Assembly (NCBI GenBank): GCA_965205275.1
Contig: OZ242168.1
Location: forward strand, 248,001 to 312,000
DNA: 64,000 nt
Reading direction: 5' to 3'
Origin: WTFY01 sp965205275
GTDB lineage: Bacteria; Pseudomonadota; Gammaproteobacteria; UBA4575
Part shown: positions 55,844 to 63,332 of the stretch, one piece after another
How positions within the stretch are numbered: position 1 is the stretch's first letter
Layout: each line of letters opens with the position of its first letter
Made by a program: the position numbers and the translations under genes
Notes under the pieces: model-generated
The model's database searches: none
The model's input: the letters and a program-made list of their open reading frames with translations, nothing else
Told to the model about the DNA's origin: nothing

Positions 55844-55899
55844 GTGATATTTTAATGAATGTGAGTGCACTTTGGTGCAATGCAAAGATAGCGAACGCC

Positions 55900-56955
55900 A
55901 TGAATAGACCAGCGACAGAATACGACATACTTGATGCCGCGATCGGAGCGATCCGCCGTGAGGCAGATTTACACCTGGATGTTGTCAGGTATCATGCTGA
56001 AAAGGATGATAGACACATAGATGCAATAATCCAGATGCCCAATGACGGTGTGAGATTAGCAGCAGAAATCAAAAAATGGACAACACAAGCTAATCTTGGG
56101 GCTGTCATCAACCAGATCAAAAATCTTGCTGAACCGGGTCAAGGCCTGCTCATAGCAGACTATATAAACCCTAATATGGGTGAGCGATTAAAAGAGGCTG
56201 GTATCCAGTTTCTCGATACCGCTGGTAATGCCTACATTAATCAACGACCGGTTTACATCTATATCAAGGGTAACAAACCCCAGCAAGCTGTTGTTGCAAA
56301 AGAAAGGGTTAAAACCGGTAAAGCCTTTCAGCCAACCGGAATGAAAGTCGTCTTCGCTTTTCTTAGGGATGGGGAACTTATCAATGCGCCATATCGGGAA
56401 ATAGCCGATCAGGCAGGGGTAGCATTGGGGACAGTAGGTTGGGTCATCCGTGACCTGATAGCACAGGGCATACTGCTGGAGGGGGTAAATAAAAACCAGC
56501 GAAAACTGAAAGACTTTGATCTTCTGGTAGATAAATGGGCAGAGGCTTACCCCTATAAGCTCAAGGGAAAATACAAAATAGGAATATTCACTACTGATAA
56601 TCCTGATTGGTGGAAAGCCACCAATGCTGAGAAATTTGATGCACTGTGGGGTGGAGAGATCGCGGCGGCGAAATACACGAACTACCTCAATCCCAAACAT
56701 GGAGTGGTTTATATCCATAAAGCTAACATGGCAAATTTCCTTCAGGCTGCTCGATTAAGAAAAGCGGAACCCCAGGAAAGACAAGATATACAAATTGATC
56801 TGATAGAGCCATTTTGGAAAGAGGCGAAGAACAAGGGTAATACTGAACAAGCAGGGTTAGCACACCCCATCATTGCCTACGCCGACCTGATAGAGACCGG
56901 CGATACCCGTAATCTGGATACAGCGAATAAGCTCCGTGAAAAATACCTGCGTTAA
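55900..56955 (+). CDS. abiEi: Type IV toxin-antitoxin antitoxin and regulator, AbiEi family
   Basis: The antitoxin and autorepressor of an AbiE system, 351 residues. It belongs to the longer AbiEi form: PATEYDILDAAIGAIRREA, LAAEIKKWTTQANLGAVINQI, FLDTAGNAYINQRPVYIYIKGN, then a winged helix (YREIADQAGVALGTVGWVIRDL) and KYTNYLNPKHGVVYIHK. The ATG at 55900 matches the usual family start; upstream in-frame starts would cross the operator. The stop lies inside the start of the toxin gene (20-base overlap), so the two are translationally coupled. Confidence 0.88.
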   Translation: MNRPATEYDILDAAIGAIRREADLHLDVVRYHAEKDDRHIDAIIQMPNDGVRLAAEIKKWTTQANLGAVINQIKNLAEPGQGLLIADYINPNMGERLKEAGIQFLDTAGNAYINQRPVYIYIKGNKPQQAVVAKERVKTGKAFQPTGMKVVFAFLRDGELINAPYREIADQAGVALGTVGWVIRDLIAQGILLEGVNKNQRKLKDFDLLVDKWAEAYPYKLKGKYKIGIFTTDNPDWWKATNAEKFDALWGGEIAAAKYTNYLNPKHGVVYIHKANMANFLQAARLRKAEPQERQDIQIDLIEPFWKEAKNKGNTEQAGLAHPIIAYADLIETGDTRNLDTANKLREKYLR

Positions 56956-57814
56956 TATTGCTGGCAAGCTTCCTCAAGGGTTGGTAGAGCTGTATACCGA
57001 CATCAATAAACACGCCAAAGCATTAACCATCGACTTTCTTGTTGTGGGCGCAATGGCCAGAGATTTGGTGCTAGTTCATGGCTTTGGCTCCAAAATAGAA
57101 CGTGGCACAAGAGATGTAGATTTCGGCATCAATGTTGCGAGCTGGGATGAATTCAGTGCATTGAGGGGCAGCTTACTGCAAGCAGGTTATGAGCAGGATG
57201 CACGCAAAATTCACCGGTTGACCCATGAAGGCAGAGATGGCCTGCCATGGGAAATTGACATTGTCCCTTTTGGCAAAATTGCAGATGAAAACAACAGCAT
57301 TCATTGGCCACCCGAACAGGACTTTGAAATGAAGGTGCACGGCTTTCTGGAAGCGTTTGAACATGCACTGGATGTACAAATCAGTGAGGCGCCAAACATT
57401 ATAATTCCTGTGGCTTCCCCTGCAGGAATTTGCTTGCTTAAACTGGTTTCATGGCTGGACAGAGAGATTGAATTGCGGGCAAAAGACGCTGCAGATTTTA
57501 GCTATCTGATTCAGAGCTACAGCAAAATTCCAGAAATTTTTGATGCCTTATACAAGGAAGGCTACATGGAGGCTCAGGAATGGGACGAATGCAAGGCCAG
57601 TGCGATGAGGCTAGCTAAGGATGTCGCCGTGATTGCATCCTTGGAGACGATAGAATTCCTAAATGAAGAATTGTTTAACCGGCCTGCTAAAACAGAGCAA
57701 TTTGTAAGGGATATGCATGGGCATGGTGGAAAGGGCCTAGAACAATGTGTCGGATGGTTTGAAACTTTTGCTGAGGCATTTTTGGGCCGAGACCGGGCGT
57801 ATTTTAAGAAGTAA
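56936..57814 (+). CDS. abiEii: Type IV toxin-antitoxin toxin, AbiEii nucleotidyltransferase family
   Basis: A nucleotidyltransferase-fold toxin, 292 residues; family members act on tRNA or need GTP, and several abort phage infection. The catalytic core is FLVVGAMARDLVLVHGFG followed by ERGTRDVDFGINV, the DxD-type metal site, and WEIDIVPFG as the third acidic motif. The start is GTG at 56936, overlapping abiEi. It appears intact. The transposon nest begins 63 bases after its stop. Confidence 0.88.
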   Translation: MKNTCVNIAGKLPQGLVELYTDINKHAKALTIDFLVVGAMARDLVLVHGFGSKIERGTRDVDFGINVASWDEFSALRGSLLQAGYEQDARKIHRLTHEGRDGLPWEIDIVPFGKIADENNSIHWPPEQDFEMKVHGFLEAFEHALDVQISEAPNIIIPVASPAGICLLKLVSWLDREIELRAKDAADFSYLIQSYSKIPEIFDALYKEGYMEAQEWDECKASAMRLAKDVAVIASLETIEFLNEELFNRPAKTEQFVRDMHGHGGKGLEQCVGWFETFAEAFLGRDRAYFKK

Positions 57815-57877
57815 TATGAAATTCAAGGTTTATCTGAGACTAATTACAAAGACGGTTCTCTTCATTGTGAGTTGGCT
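57815..57877 (+). pseudogene. 5' part of a small gene split by the transposon nest
   Basis: Twenty-one sense codons directly after the abiEii stop (YEIQGLSETNYKDGSLHCEL and A) are in frame with 61831-61965 when the nest and one copy of the 4-bp GGCT/TGCT flank are removed. No start codon is visible in this frame; the ATG at 57816 is in another frame. A start mutation or frameshift is therefore possible. Confidence 0.45.
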
Positions 57878-57956
57878 TGTCAAGCCCCCTGGGTATGTAC
57901 CAGGGTTTGAGAGAGAGTTGAAGCGATTGGTCCTCCCCCAAAAACTGGGCCAGGGT

Positions 57957-58124
57957 TTATGCGAAATTCTGACTTGAATTGGCCTGTTCCTCCGCCTGTT
58001 TCCGGTGCGCCTCAGCAAACTCCACTGGTGTCTTGTACCCCAGCTGGCTGTGCGGCCGTTCATGATTATACATCTCCCTCCAGCGGTCAATCTTGACCCG
58101 TGCATCGTCCAGGGACAGGAACCA
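57957..58124 (-). pseudogene. 3' end of the second IS3 orfB
   Basis: Fifty-five codons and a stop: WFLSLDDARVKIDRWREMYN, then HERPHSQLGYKTPVEFAEAH. This is the C-terminal part of an IS3 OrfB, including the RPHSxLGYxTPxEFA signature. The frame continues exactly from codon CAC at 59708-59710 when IS1111 is removed (NQH to WFLSLD). Confidence 0.88.
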
Positions 58125-58140
58125 TCTATGGACCGTTCCC

Positions 58141-58458
58141 CGTTTGCAAGAGCAATTCTTTGTTCAGGAAGAGTAGGCTGCAGCCATCTATCCGACCTGT
58201 TTTATGAAGGACTATGTGCCTTCTGGCCCTGATGGAATTCGCGCCGGGATGTCCTTATCAGTGCTTCGACCTCTGTCGCAGTCACCCTCTCAAGGGGTCA
58301 TGCATCGGGCCTTTGGTTTGATCAGGTTCTCACCCCGGCAGAGTTGCCTTTTCTGCCATCACGCGGGTTCACTCTTTCGCAACCTGGGTGGGTATCGTCC
58401 TCCTGTGTCCGTCCGGGGTTGATCTTACGTTTCCGGGTCCTCGTGGACCGGTGTCTGT
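58141..58458 (-). ncRNA. Candidate seekRNA/bridge RNA region of the IS1111 element
   Basis: The 318 bp between the transposase stop and the right-hand subterminal repeat contain no gene. IS1111 elements are known to encode a guide RNA downstream of the recombinase gene. On the transposase strand, paired segments are visible, for example GGTCC-ACGA-GGACC. A 7-nt CAGTGCT (58259-58265) equals the target sequence across the insertion point, but a match of this length could be chance. RNA boundaries are not determinable here. Confidence 0.5.
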
Positions 58459-59532
58459 TCACACCGGCACGTAGTTCTCTTCATACGGCTTGCCTGAAGC
58501 CAGCACCGCCCATGCCGTACGGGCCATGCGATTCGCCAGCGCCACCGTCGCCACGTTCCTGTGGCGTCGTTCCAGCAACCGCTGCAGCCACTGGCTGCGG
58601 GCATCTGTTCTCTCCTTGCAAGTGCGCTGCCTCACCACCGCCCGGGCCCCATGGATCAACAGACAGCGTACATACCGGTCGCCGCGTTTGGAGATCCCCA
58701 GCAGCCGATCCTTGCCCCCGGTGGAATGCTGCCTCGGCACCAGCCCCAGCCAGGCAGCACATTCCCGCCCGTTCCTGAACACTCCCGCCTCCCCGATCGA
58801 AGCGAGCAGTGCAGTGGCCGTCATCGGCCCTACACCGGGGATCGTCATCAGCAATCGTGCCTGCTCATCCGATCTGGCGATCGACTCGATCATGCTGTCA
58901 TACCGCTCTACCCGTGCCTCCAGATGCACCAGCTCGTCATACAGGTCGGCCAGCACCTCCAGAAACAGCGGGGGCAAGTCGATCTCTGCCATCCCCCCAT
59001 CCCCCAGCACCTGCGCTACTGCCGGGCGCACCTGCCTGCGACCCTGAGGGATCTCAATGCCATACTCGGACAACAGGCCACGGATCTCGTTCACATGCGC
59101 GGTACGGTTGGCCACTGCCCTGGAACGAACCCGGTGCATCGACTGCTGTGCCTGGCGTGCCTCACTCTTGATCCCGACAAAGCGCATGTTCGGACGTTGT
59201 ACTGCCTCACAGATGGCCTCGGCATCGGCCCGGTCATTCTTGTTGGACTTCACATACGCCTTGACGAACTGTGGAGCCATGAGTCTTGCCTCATGCCCCA
59301 GGGCCTGCACCTTGCGACCCCATTGGTGGGCACGCCCGCAGGCCTCCATGCCCACCACGCAGGGGGTCAGGGTGGACAGCAACGCCCTGGCCTTGTCCGG
59401 GCGCATCTTCTGGCCCACGCAGCGCCGGCCTTGAGCATCCACCCCGTATACGTGAACCGAGTTCTTGGCCAGGTCGATGCCGATGCAGGCAGGGGTCCTG
59501 GGGGTAATCGTGCTAGGCTTGCCCTTGGTCAT
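58459..59532 (-). CDS. IS110-family (IS1111) DEDD recombinase
   Basis: A 357-residue recombinase that appears intact. The N-terminal RuvC-like DEDD domain begins with CIGIDLAKNSVHVYG (first Asp), followed by GMEACGRAHQWG (Glu) and NKNDRADAEAICEA (two Asp). The C-terminal Transposase_20 domain has LLMTIPGVGPMTATALLAS and AAWLGLVPRQHSTGGKDR, LGISKRGDRYVRCLLIHGAR with the probable catalytic Ser in that region. The family moves DNA through a guide-RNA-directed recombination. Confidence 0.93.
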   Translation of the reverse strand: MTKGKPSTITPRTPACIGIDLAKNSVHVYGVDAQGRRCVGQKMRPDKARALLSTLTPCVVGMEACGRAHQWGRKVQALGHEARLMAPQFVKAYVKSNKNDRADAEAICEAVQRPNMRFVGIKSEARQAQQSMHRVRSRAVANRTAHVNEIRGLLSEYGIEIPQGRRQVRPAVAQVLGDGGMAEIDLPPLFLEVLADLYDELVHLEARVERYDSMIESIARSDEQARLLMTIPGVGPMTATALLASIGEAGVFRNGRECAAWLGLVPRQHSTGGKDRLLGISKRGDRYVRCLLIHGARAVVRQRTCKERTDARSQWLQRLLERRHRNVATVALANRMARTAWAVLASGKPYEENYVPV

Positions 59533-59707
59533 GGTTTACTCCTTGAAGTGGTATGGTTTGAACTGACAGACCATCTGGGCTCTTTGAAGTCGGATCCAAG
59601 AGGCGTGAATCATGACCTCCCTTCAGAACCCTCCTGCCTCCCTCGTCACACCTTGTTAAAGCGCCCACTGTAGCAGACGCCAAAAAAGGGAACGGTCCAT
59701 ACCATTA

Positions 59708-60389
59708 GTGCTGGTTCAAACATTCCTGGCGTACCCGTGCATTGAACGACTCGATAAACGCATTGTCCGTGGGCTTTCCGGGGCGTGAGAAGTCCAGCGT
59801 CACGCCATTGGCATAGGCCCACAAGTCTACCTCCCTTGACACGAACTCCGGGCCATTATCTACCCGAACCGTGCGCGGGGCCCCATAGTCCCGGGTGGCC
59901 CGCTCCAGGGTACGCGCCACATCGTATCCCGTATACCGAGGGCGCACCTCTATGGCAGGACTCACACGACTAAAGTTATCCACTATCGTTAACACCCTCA
60001 GCCGGTGGCCATCGAAAGGTCTGGTCCGCCATGAAATCCATACTCCAGCAGTCGTTGCGGTCACGGGCTGGAGGGCGTACTTCCCTCAGCTTCGCCTGCA
60101 CCCGCCGCCTGGGGGGCTTGCGCCGCATCTGCAGCCCCATCTCGCAGTACAAACGATAGATCCGCTTGCGGTTCACGGCCCAGCCTTCGCGGCATAACAA
60201 CGCATGAATGCGAAGATACCCGTAGCGGGTACGTGTTTTAGCAATATCCCGTATCCGCTGCTTCAATGCCACCTGCTCCATCCTGCGTGACCGGTACATC
60301 CAGGTCGAACGTGGCAAACACACCACCTCACAGGCCCGCCGCGCACTCACTCCAAAGCCATCCATCATCCAGCGCGCCAGCTCCCTCAT
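59708..60389 (-). pseudogene. 5' part of the second IS3 orfB, frameshifted
   Basis: Codons from 60389 encode MRELARWMMDGFGVSARRA and TRTRYGYLRIHALLCREGW, then NDCWSMDFMADQTF. There the frame breaks: one extra base near 60025 is needed to explain the continuation DGHRLRVLTIVDNFSR in the next frame, which runs to VDNGPEFV and FNARVRQECLNQH at the IS1111 junction. The orfB is thus inactivated twice, by frameshift and by insertion. Confidence 0.85.
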
Positions 60390-60400
60390 GCGCGCCGGCC

Positions 60401-60667
60401 TTAAAGCTTTTTTCGAATCACCTCCTGCAACATCTGGCGGTCCAGACTCAACTCCGCTACCATCTGCTTCAAACGACGGTTCTCATCCTCCAGCTGCTTC
60501 AAGCGACGTACCTCCGAGGGCGCCAACCCCCCGAACTTCTTCTTCCACCGATAAAAAGTCTGCTCCGATATCCCCAGCTTGCGGACCACCTCCGCCACAC
60601 TCATCCCAGCCTCATGCTGGTGCAGTGCATACGCAATCTGCTCCTCGCTAAATTGTGACTTCTTCAT
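60401..60667 (-). CDS. IS3-family OrfA (second type)
   Basis: An intact 88-residue OrfA: MKKSQFSEEQIAYALHQHEA, VVRKLGISEQTFYRWKKKFG and a zipper-like LEDENRRLKQMVAELSLD. Its 3' end has A AAA AAG (60407-60413 on the minus strand), the canonical IS3 -1 slippery site leading into orfB. Confidence 0.88.
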   Translation of the reverse strand: MKKSQFSEEQIAYALHQHEAGMSVAEVVRKLGISEQTFYRWKKKFGGLAPSEVRRLKQLEDENRRLKQMVAELSLDRQMLQEVIRKKL

Positions 60668-60748
60668 GCAAAAACCTCCTCCCCCCTCAGGGGCATCTTA
60701 ACGAGATTTTTCGCACTATGCCTGGATCAGGTTATGGGGAGAAGACCA

Positions 60749-61468
60749 CCTCCAATGACAAGAACCAATGCCGGTTCAAACACTCGTCCCGAAAACTGCG
60801 GTTAAACGATTCGATGTACGCATTGTCGGTCGGCCTGACAGGTCGACTGAACATCAAGGTGACTTGGTGCTGATACGCCCACAGGCCCGTAAGCCGACCG
60901 GAAAACTCGCTGCCGTTATCACAGTACATCCGTTTCGGAACCCCTCTCTGGCACCGGATCTGTTCCAAGGCCTTTACGACCTCGACCGCACCCATCCTGA
61001 ACGCGGAGGCTGCCGCCAGACACTCGCGCGTATATACATCGATCACCGTCAGTACCCGCAGCCTGGAGCCCCATGCAGCCGATCCGCCACAAAATCCATC
61101 GCCCAGGACTCATTCCGCCTGGTGGCCCGAACCGGCGGCTTGTGACGGTGTGCCGCACTCACATGCCGGCGAGGCCGTTTGCGGTATAGCTGCAGCCTCT
61201 CCAGGCAATACAGCCGGTATACCCGCTTGTGGTTCACCCGCATCCCCTCACGCCTGAGCAGCACATGAATCCGTTTATACCCGTAGCGCACCCGTGCGTG
61301 GGACAACTCCCGGATCCGCTGGCGTAATGCACCCTGACCTGGCTTGCAGCTCACATACCGGCAGGTCCCCCGGGACAACCGTAATACCCGACAGGCATGC
61401 CGCTCACTGACCCGGTACGCCCCCTGAAGATCGCGCGCCGCTTGCCTGCGCTGCGCCGCGCTCACCAC
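60749..61468 (-). pseudogene. Truncated, frameshifted orfB of the third IS3
   Basis: The first part reads VRYGYKRIHVLLRREGMRVN and NESWAMDFVADRL. The frame is then lost near 61060, where one base appears missing, and resumes as LTVIDVYTRECLAAAS, CDNGSEFSGR and YIESFNRSFRDECLNRHWFL. It ends abruptly at the left junction. Two of the three DDE motifs are visible. Confidence 0.85.
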
Positions 61469-61728
61469 TTTCGACGCGTGATGTCCTGCAACATCGCCTT
61501 GTCCAGACTTAAATCCGCCACCAGCTTCTTCAGACGCTCGTTCTCCTCCCGCAACTGCTTGAGCTCCCTCACCTGGTCCGGCTCAAGCCCGCCGTAATCC
61601 TTCTTCCAGCGGTAAAAGGTCGCTTCCGAAATCCCCAACTTGCGGCAAATACCCCCTATCGATGTACCGCCTTCTTGCGCCTTGACCGCGGCCACAATCT
61701 GCTCAACTGAATAACGCTTGCGTGCCAT
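61462..61728 (-). CDS. IS3-family OrfA (third type)
   Basis: An 88-residue OrfA: MARKRYSVEQIVAAVKAQEG, ICRKLGISEATFYRWKKDYG, then LREENERLKKLVADLSLDKA. It appears intact and overlaps the start of orfB by seven bases. Confidence 0.88.
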   Translation of the reverse strand: MARKRYSVEQIVAAVKAQEGGTSIGGICRKLGISEATFYRWKKDYGGLEPDQVRELKQLREENERLKKLVADLSLDKAMLQDITRRKW

Positions 61729-61830
61729 GATGCCTCCTCCCCATTCCAGGAATCAATCATGCCAGTTTTTCGCACTCGCTCTGGACTAAATTATAGGGTG
61801 AACACCAAAGTTTAGGGGGCATGACATGCT

Positions 61831-61965
61831 GAAGAATTCGTCCGGAAAGATTTCTATATTCATGAACATTTAGACCTTCGACAAGTCATCCGATATGCTA
61901 TGGCTTTAGAAGAGTATAAATTACTTATCAAATCTCATAACCTAGGCTGCGATGACATCCCGTAA
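61831..61965 (+). pseudogene. 3' part of the small gene split by the transposon nest
   Basis: Forty-four codons (EEFVRKDFYIHEHLDLRQVI, RYAMALEEYKLLIKSHNLGC, DDIP) and a TAA. It joins in frame to 57815-57877 across the deleted nest, giving a 65-codon downstream partner of abiEii. No family was recognised. Confidence 0.5.
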
Positions 61966-62004
61966 CCCTAACACCTTGCAAAGACTAATCATCGGAGAAC
62001 TCCC

Positions 62005-62253
62005 ATGTCTGATAATAACGAAAACCAAAAGCTGTCAGTAGCTAAAATAGGTAAATCAGTAGCAATAGATCCTATCGCTTGGGCTATGGAAAAAAACTCA
62101 AAGAGGAAAGTACCAATTTTCCCCCTTCGCTTCGCTTACAAAGATAATAACCAGGATGTTGAGATAGCTATCGGTCTACGCCTCGATCACGTGGAAAAAT
62201 TACATACTGACATTGGGCATCTGCTCCTCCAACACAAACATCTTCTACATTAG
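62005..62253 (+). CDS. Small protein of unknown function
   Basis: An 82-residue protein opening MSDNNENQKLSVAKIGKSVA, with a mixed, soluble composition (PIFPLRFAYKDNNQDVEIAI, GLRLDHVEKLHTDIGHLLLQ). CGGAGAAC lies 5-12 bases before the ATG, a good ribosome-binding site. It starts 39 bases after the split small gene and may belong to the former abiE-downstream operon. No family is recognised. Confidence 0.5.
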   Translation: MSDNNENQKLSVAKIGKSVAIDPIAWAMEKNSKRKVPIFPLRFAYKDNNQDVEIAIGLRLDHVEKLHTDIGHLLLQHKHLLH

Positions 62254-62534
62254 ATGTGAAGTGATACAGTGCCTAGCTTCGAGTCTGGATCGAAGACCGC
62301 GTGAGAGAGTGCTTATCGGACGATCGTAGATAGAGGACAACACACCACGGGACGTCAGCACGTCGACCACAAGTACATTGCCTAGTTTGCTCGTGATCGA
62401 GTCAATTTACCGCGGTACAGGCCAACGGATACCGTGCTGCCAAGCTTCCTGGGTATGTACCAGGTCTTGTGAGAGGGTCGGAGCGGTTTGGTGGCCACCC
62501 ATTTTAGTACCGCGCCGATTGCGACTCTGGCGGG
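62254..62534. other. Non-coding stretch with a diverged IS3 end
   Basis: No gene was recognised. At 62438-62480 the sequence TGCCAAGCTTCCTGGGTATG and the next 23 bases match the left end of the IS3 at 49451 with several substitutions. It is an old, decayed copy of the same terminus. Confidence 0.6.
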
Positions 62535-62672
62535 TTATGCGGCCTTTGAAGCCACGTATTGACTGGGTGACAGGTGATTGAGAGCTTTGTGAGGACGGCT
62601 CTCATTGTATTCCTGTCTCCAAGCCTCTATCTTCTCCTCTGCTTCATCCAATGAAAACAGTCTGAACTGGGT
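62535..62672 (-). pseudogene. IS3-family OrfB C-terminal scrap
   Basis: Forty-five codons and a stop: FRLFSLDEAEEKIEAWRQEY, NESRPHKALNHLSPSQYVAS. This is the C-terminal end of an IS3 OrfB of a group different from the other three in the window. Nothing upstream of it survives. Confidence 0.8.
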
Positions 62673-62739
62673 CTCAGGGATTGATTTCGTCTTGAGAGTG
62701 ATGCAAGCCATGCATCACTTAAAAAACGATTTTATCAAA

Positions 62740-63108
62740 TCACCTGTTCAGTACATCGCCACGATGTGCTTCGATGGTCTTGATCACCTCATCAATTGCA
62801 TCGTTATCAATCTTTATTTCAGCCAGTGCTTTTCTTACACACTCCATCATGGCATCAACGTGATCGTCGCTCAAACCATTTGCGACCGCGTCTTTATGTG
62901 CACGACGCATATCCTTGCCGATATAAAGAGACGGCCCACCAAATATATAGGTCAGAAAAGCAGTCATTTTGCGCTTTTGTTTTTCAATGTCGGTATGTTC
63001 GAAAAAGGATTTGATACGATCATCAAGCAGGATATTCACGTACAGGAAATGGGAGGCTTTCTCAACCGTCTCTTTGCCTCCGAGCTTTTCATATAAAGTT
63101 GGGTTCAT
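62740..63108 (-). CDS. Group 1 truncated hemoglobin
   Basis: A small heme protein binding oxygen or nitric oxide. The 122 residues open MNPTLYEKLGGKETVEKAS, typical of group 1 (trHbN). The proximal heme ligand is His71 in MRRAHKDAVANGLSDDHVD, and Tyr53 in the AFLTYIFGGP segment is near the usual B/CD region. It lies outside the transposon cluster and appears intact. Confidence 0.92.
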   Translation of the reverse strand: MNPTLYEKLGGKETVEKASHFLYVNILLDDRIKSFFEHTDIEKQKRKMTAFLTYIFGGPSLYIGKDMRRAHKDAVANGLSDDHVDAMMECVRKALAEIKIDNDAIDEVIKTIEAHRGDVLNR

Positions 63109-63332
63109 AAGGTTGGACTCAAAAAATTACTGGGTTGAATATCCTAGCATATAGATTATTTGTCCGCTTAAAGTACTGGGCGGATATACGTTCAGCGGCG
63201 TCAAGGATGCTCGGGTTGACGCTGCCATCCGTGCCGCGCATCCTCGTCGTACGCAGGACACACGTTTCGGATGTCCACCTGCGTGCACAGGACTCCTGGG
63301 GGTTACCGGAGACAGGATAAAGGTGTCTGCGT

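Larger units (their letters stand above)
55395..55899. other. AT-rich region with an orphan CRISPR repeat and the abiE promoter
   Basis: About 500 bp without a recognised gene. It contains one type I-C CRISPR repeat at 55639-55670 and the abiE operator at 55827-55843. The DNA upstream of the repeat is AT-rich, as CRISPR leaders usually are, but no cas gene is present. Confidence 0.6.
58125..59707 (-). mobile_element. IS110-family element, IS1111 subgroup
   Basis: A 1583-bp element inserted without target duplication into the second IS3's orfB. Perfect 13-bp subterminal inverted repeats ATGGACCGTTCCC (58128-58140) and GGGAACGGTCCAT (59688-59700) lie 3 and 7 bases from the ends. This is the hallmark of the IS1111 subgroup. 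The boundaries are set by the restored NQH-WFLSLD frame of the target. The insertion point lies at the centre of an imperfect palindrome, AACCAG-TG-CTGGTT. Confidence 0.9.
57928..60748 (-). mobile_element. IS3-family element (second type), interrupted by IS1111
   Basis: The ends are related inverted repeats: TGGTCCTCCCCCAAAAACTG at the left and, read inward, TGGTCTTCTCCCCATAACCT at the right. Without the inserted IS1111 it would be 1238 bp, a normal IS3 length. It lies within the orfB of another IS3 (60749-61807), whose left part is missing. No target duplication is visible. Confidence 0.82.
60749..61807 (-). mobile_element. Partial IS3-family element (third type)
   Basis: The right end, read inward, is TGGTGTTCACCCTATAATTT, homologous to the right end of the neighbouring second-type IS3. 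It holds a complete orfA and an orfB cut at LNRHWFLSLE by the second IS3. The left end and the last quarter of orfB are missing. Confidence 0.82.
57878..61826 (-). mobile_element. Four-layer nest of insertion sequences
   Basis: The outer ends match the IS3 element at 49451. The left 50 bp (57878-57927) start TGTCAAGCCCCCTGGGTATG, and the right 19 bp (61808-61826) read inward TGTCATGCCCCCTAAACTT. Its transposase genes are gone. Inside lie a partial IS3 (60749-61807), a second IS3 (57928-60748) and an IS1111 element (58125-59707). Flanks GGCT and TGCT suggest a mutated 4-bp duplication. Confidence 0.8.

Noticed and set aside
57747..57977. A 76-codon plus-strand ORF overlapping the abiEii end
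   Set aside because: It reads from another frame of abiEii into the IS terminus and is not protein-like.
58561..59673. A 370-codon open frame on the plus strand
   Set aside because: It is the antisense shadow of the IS1111 recombinase gene.
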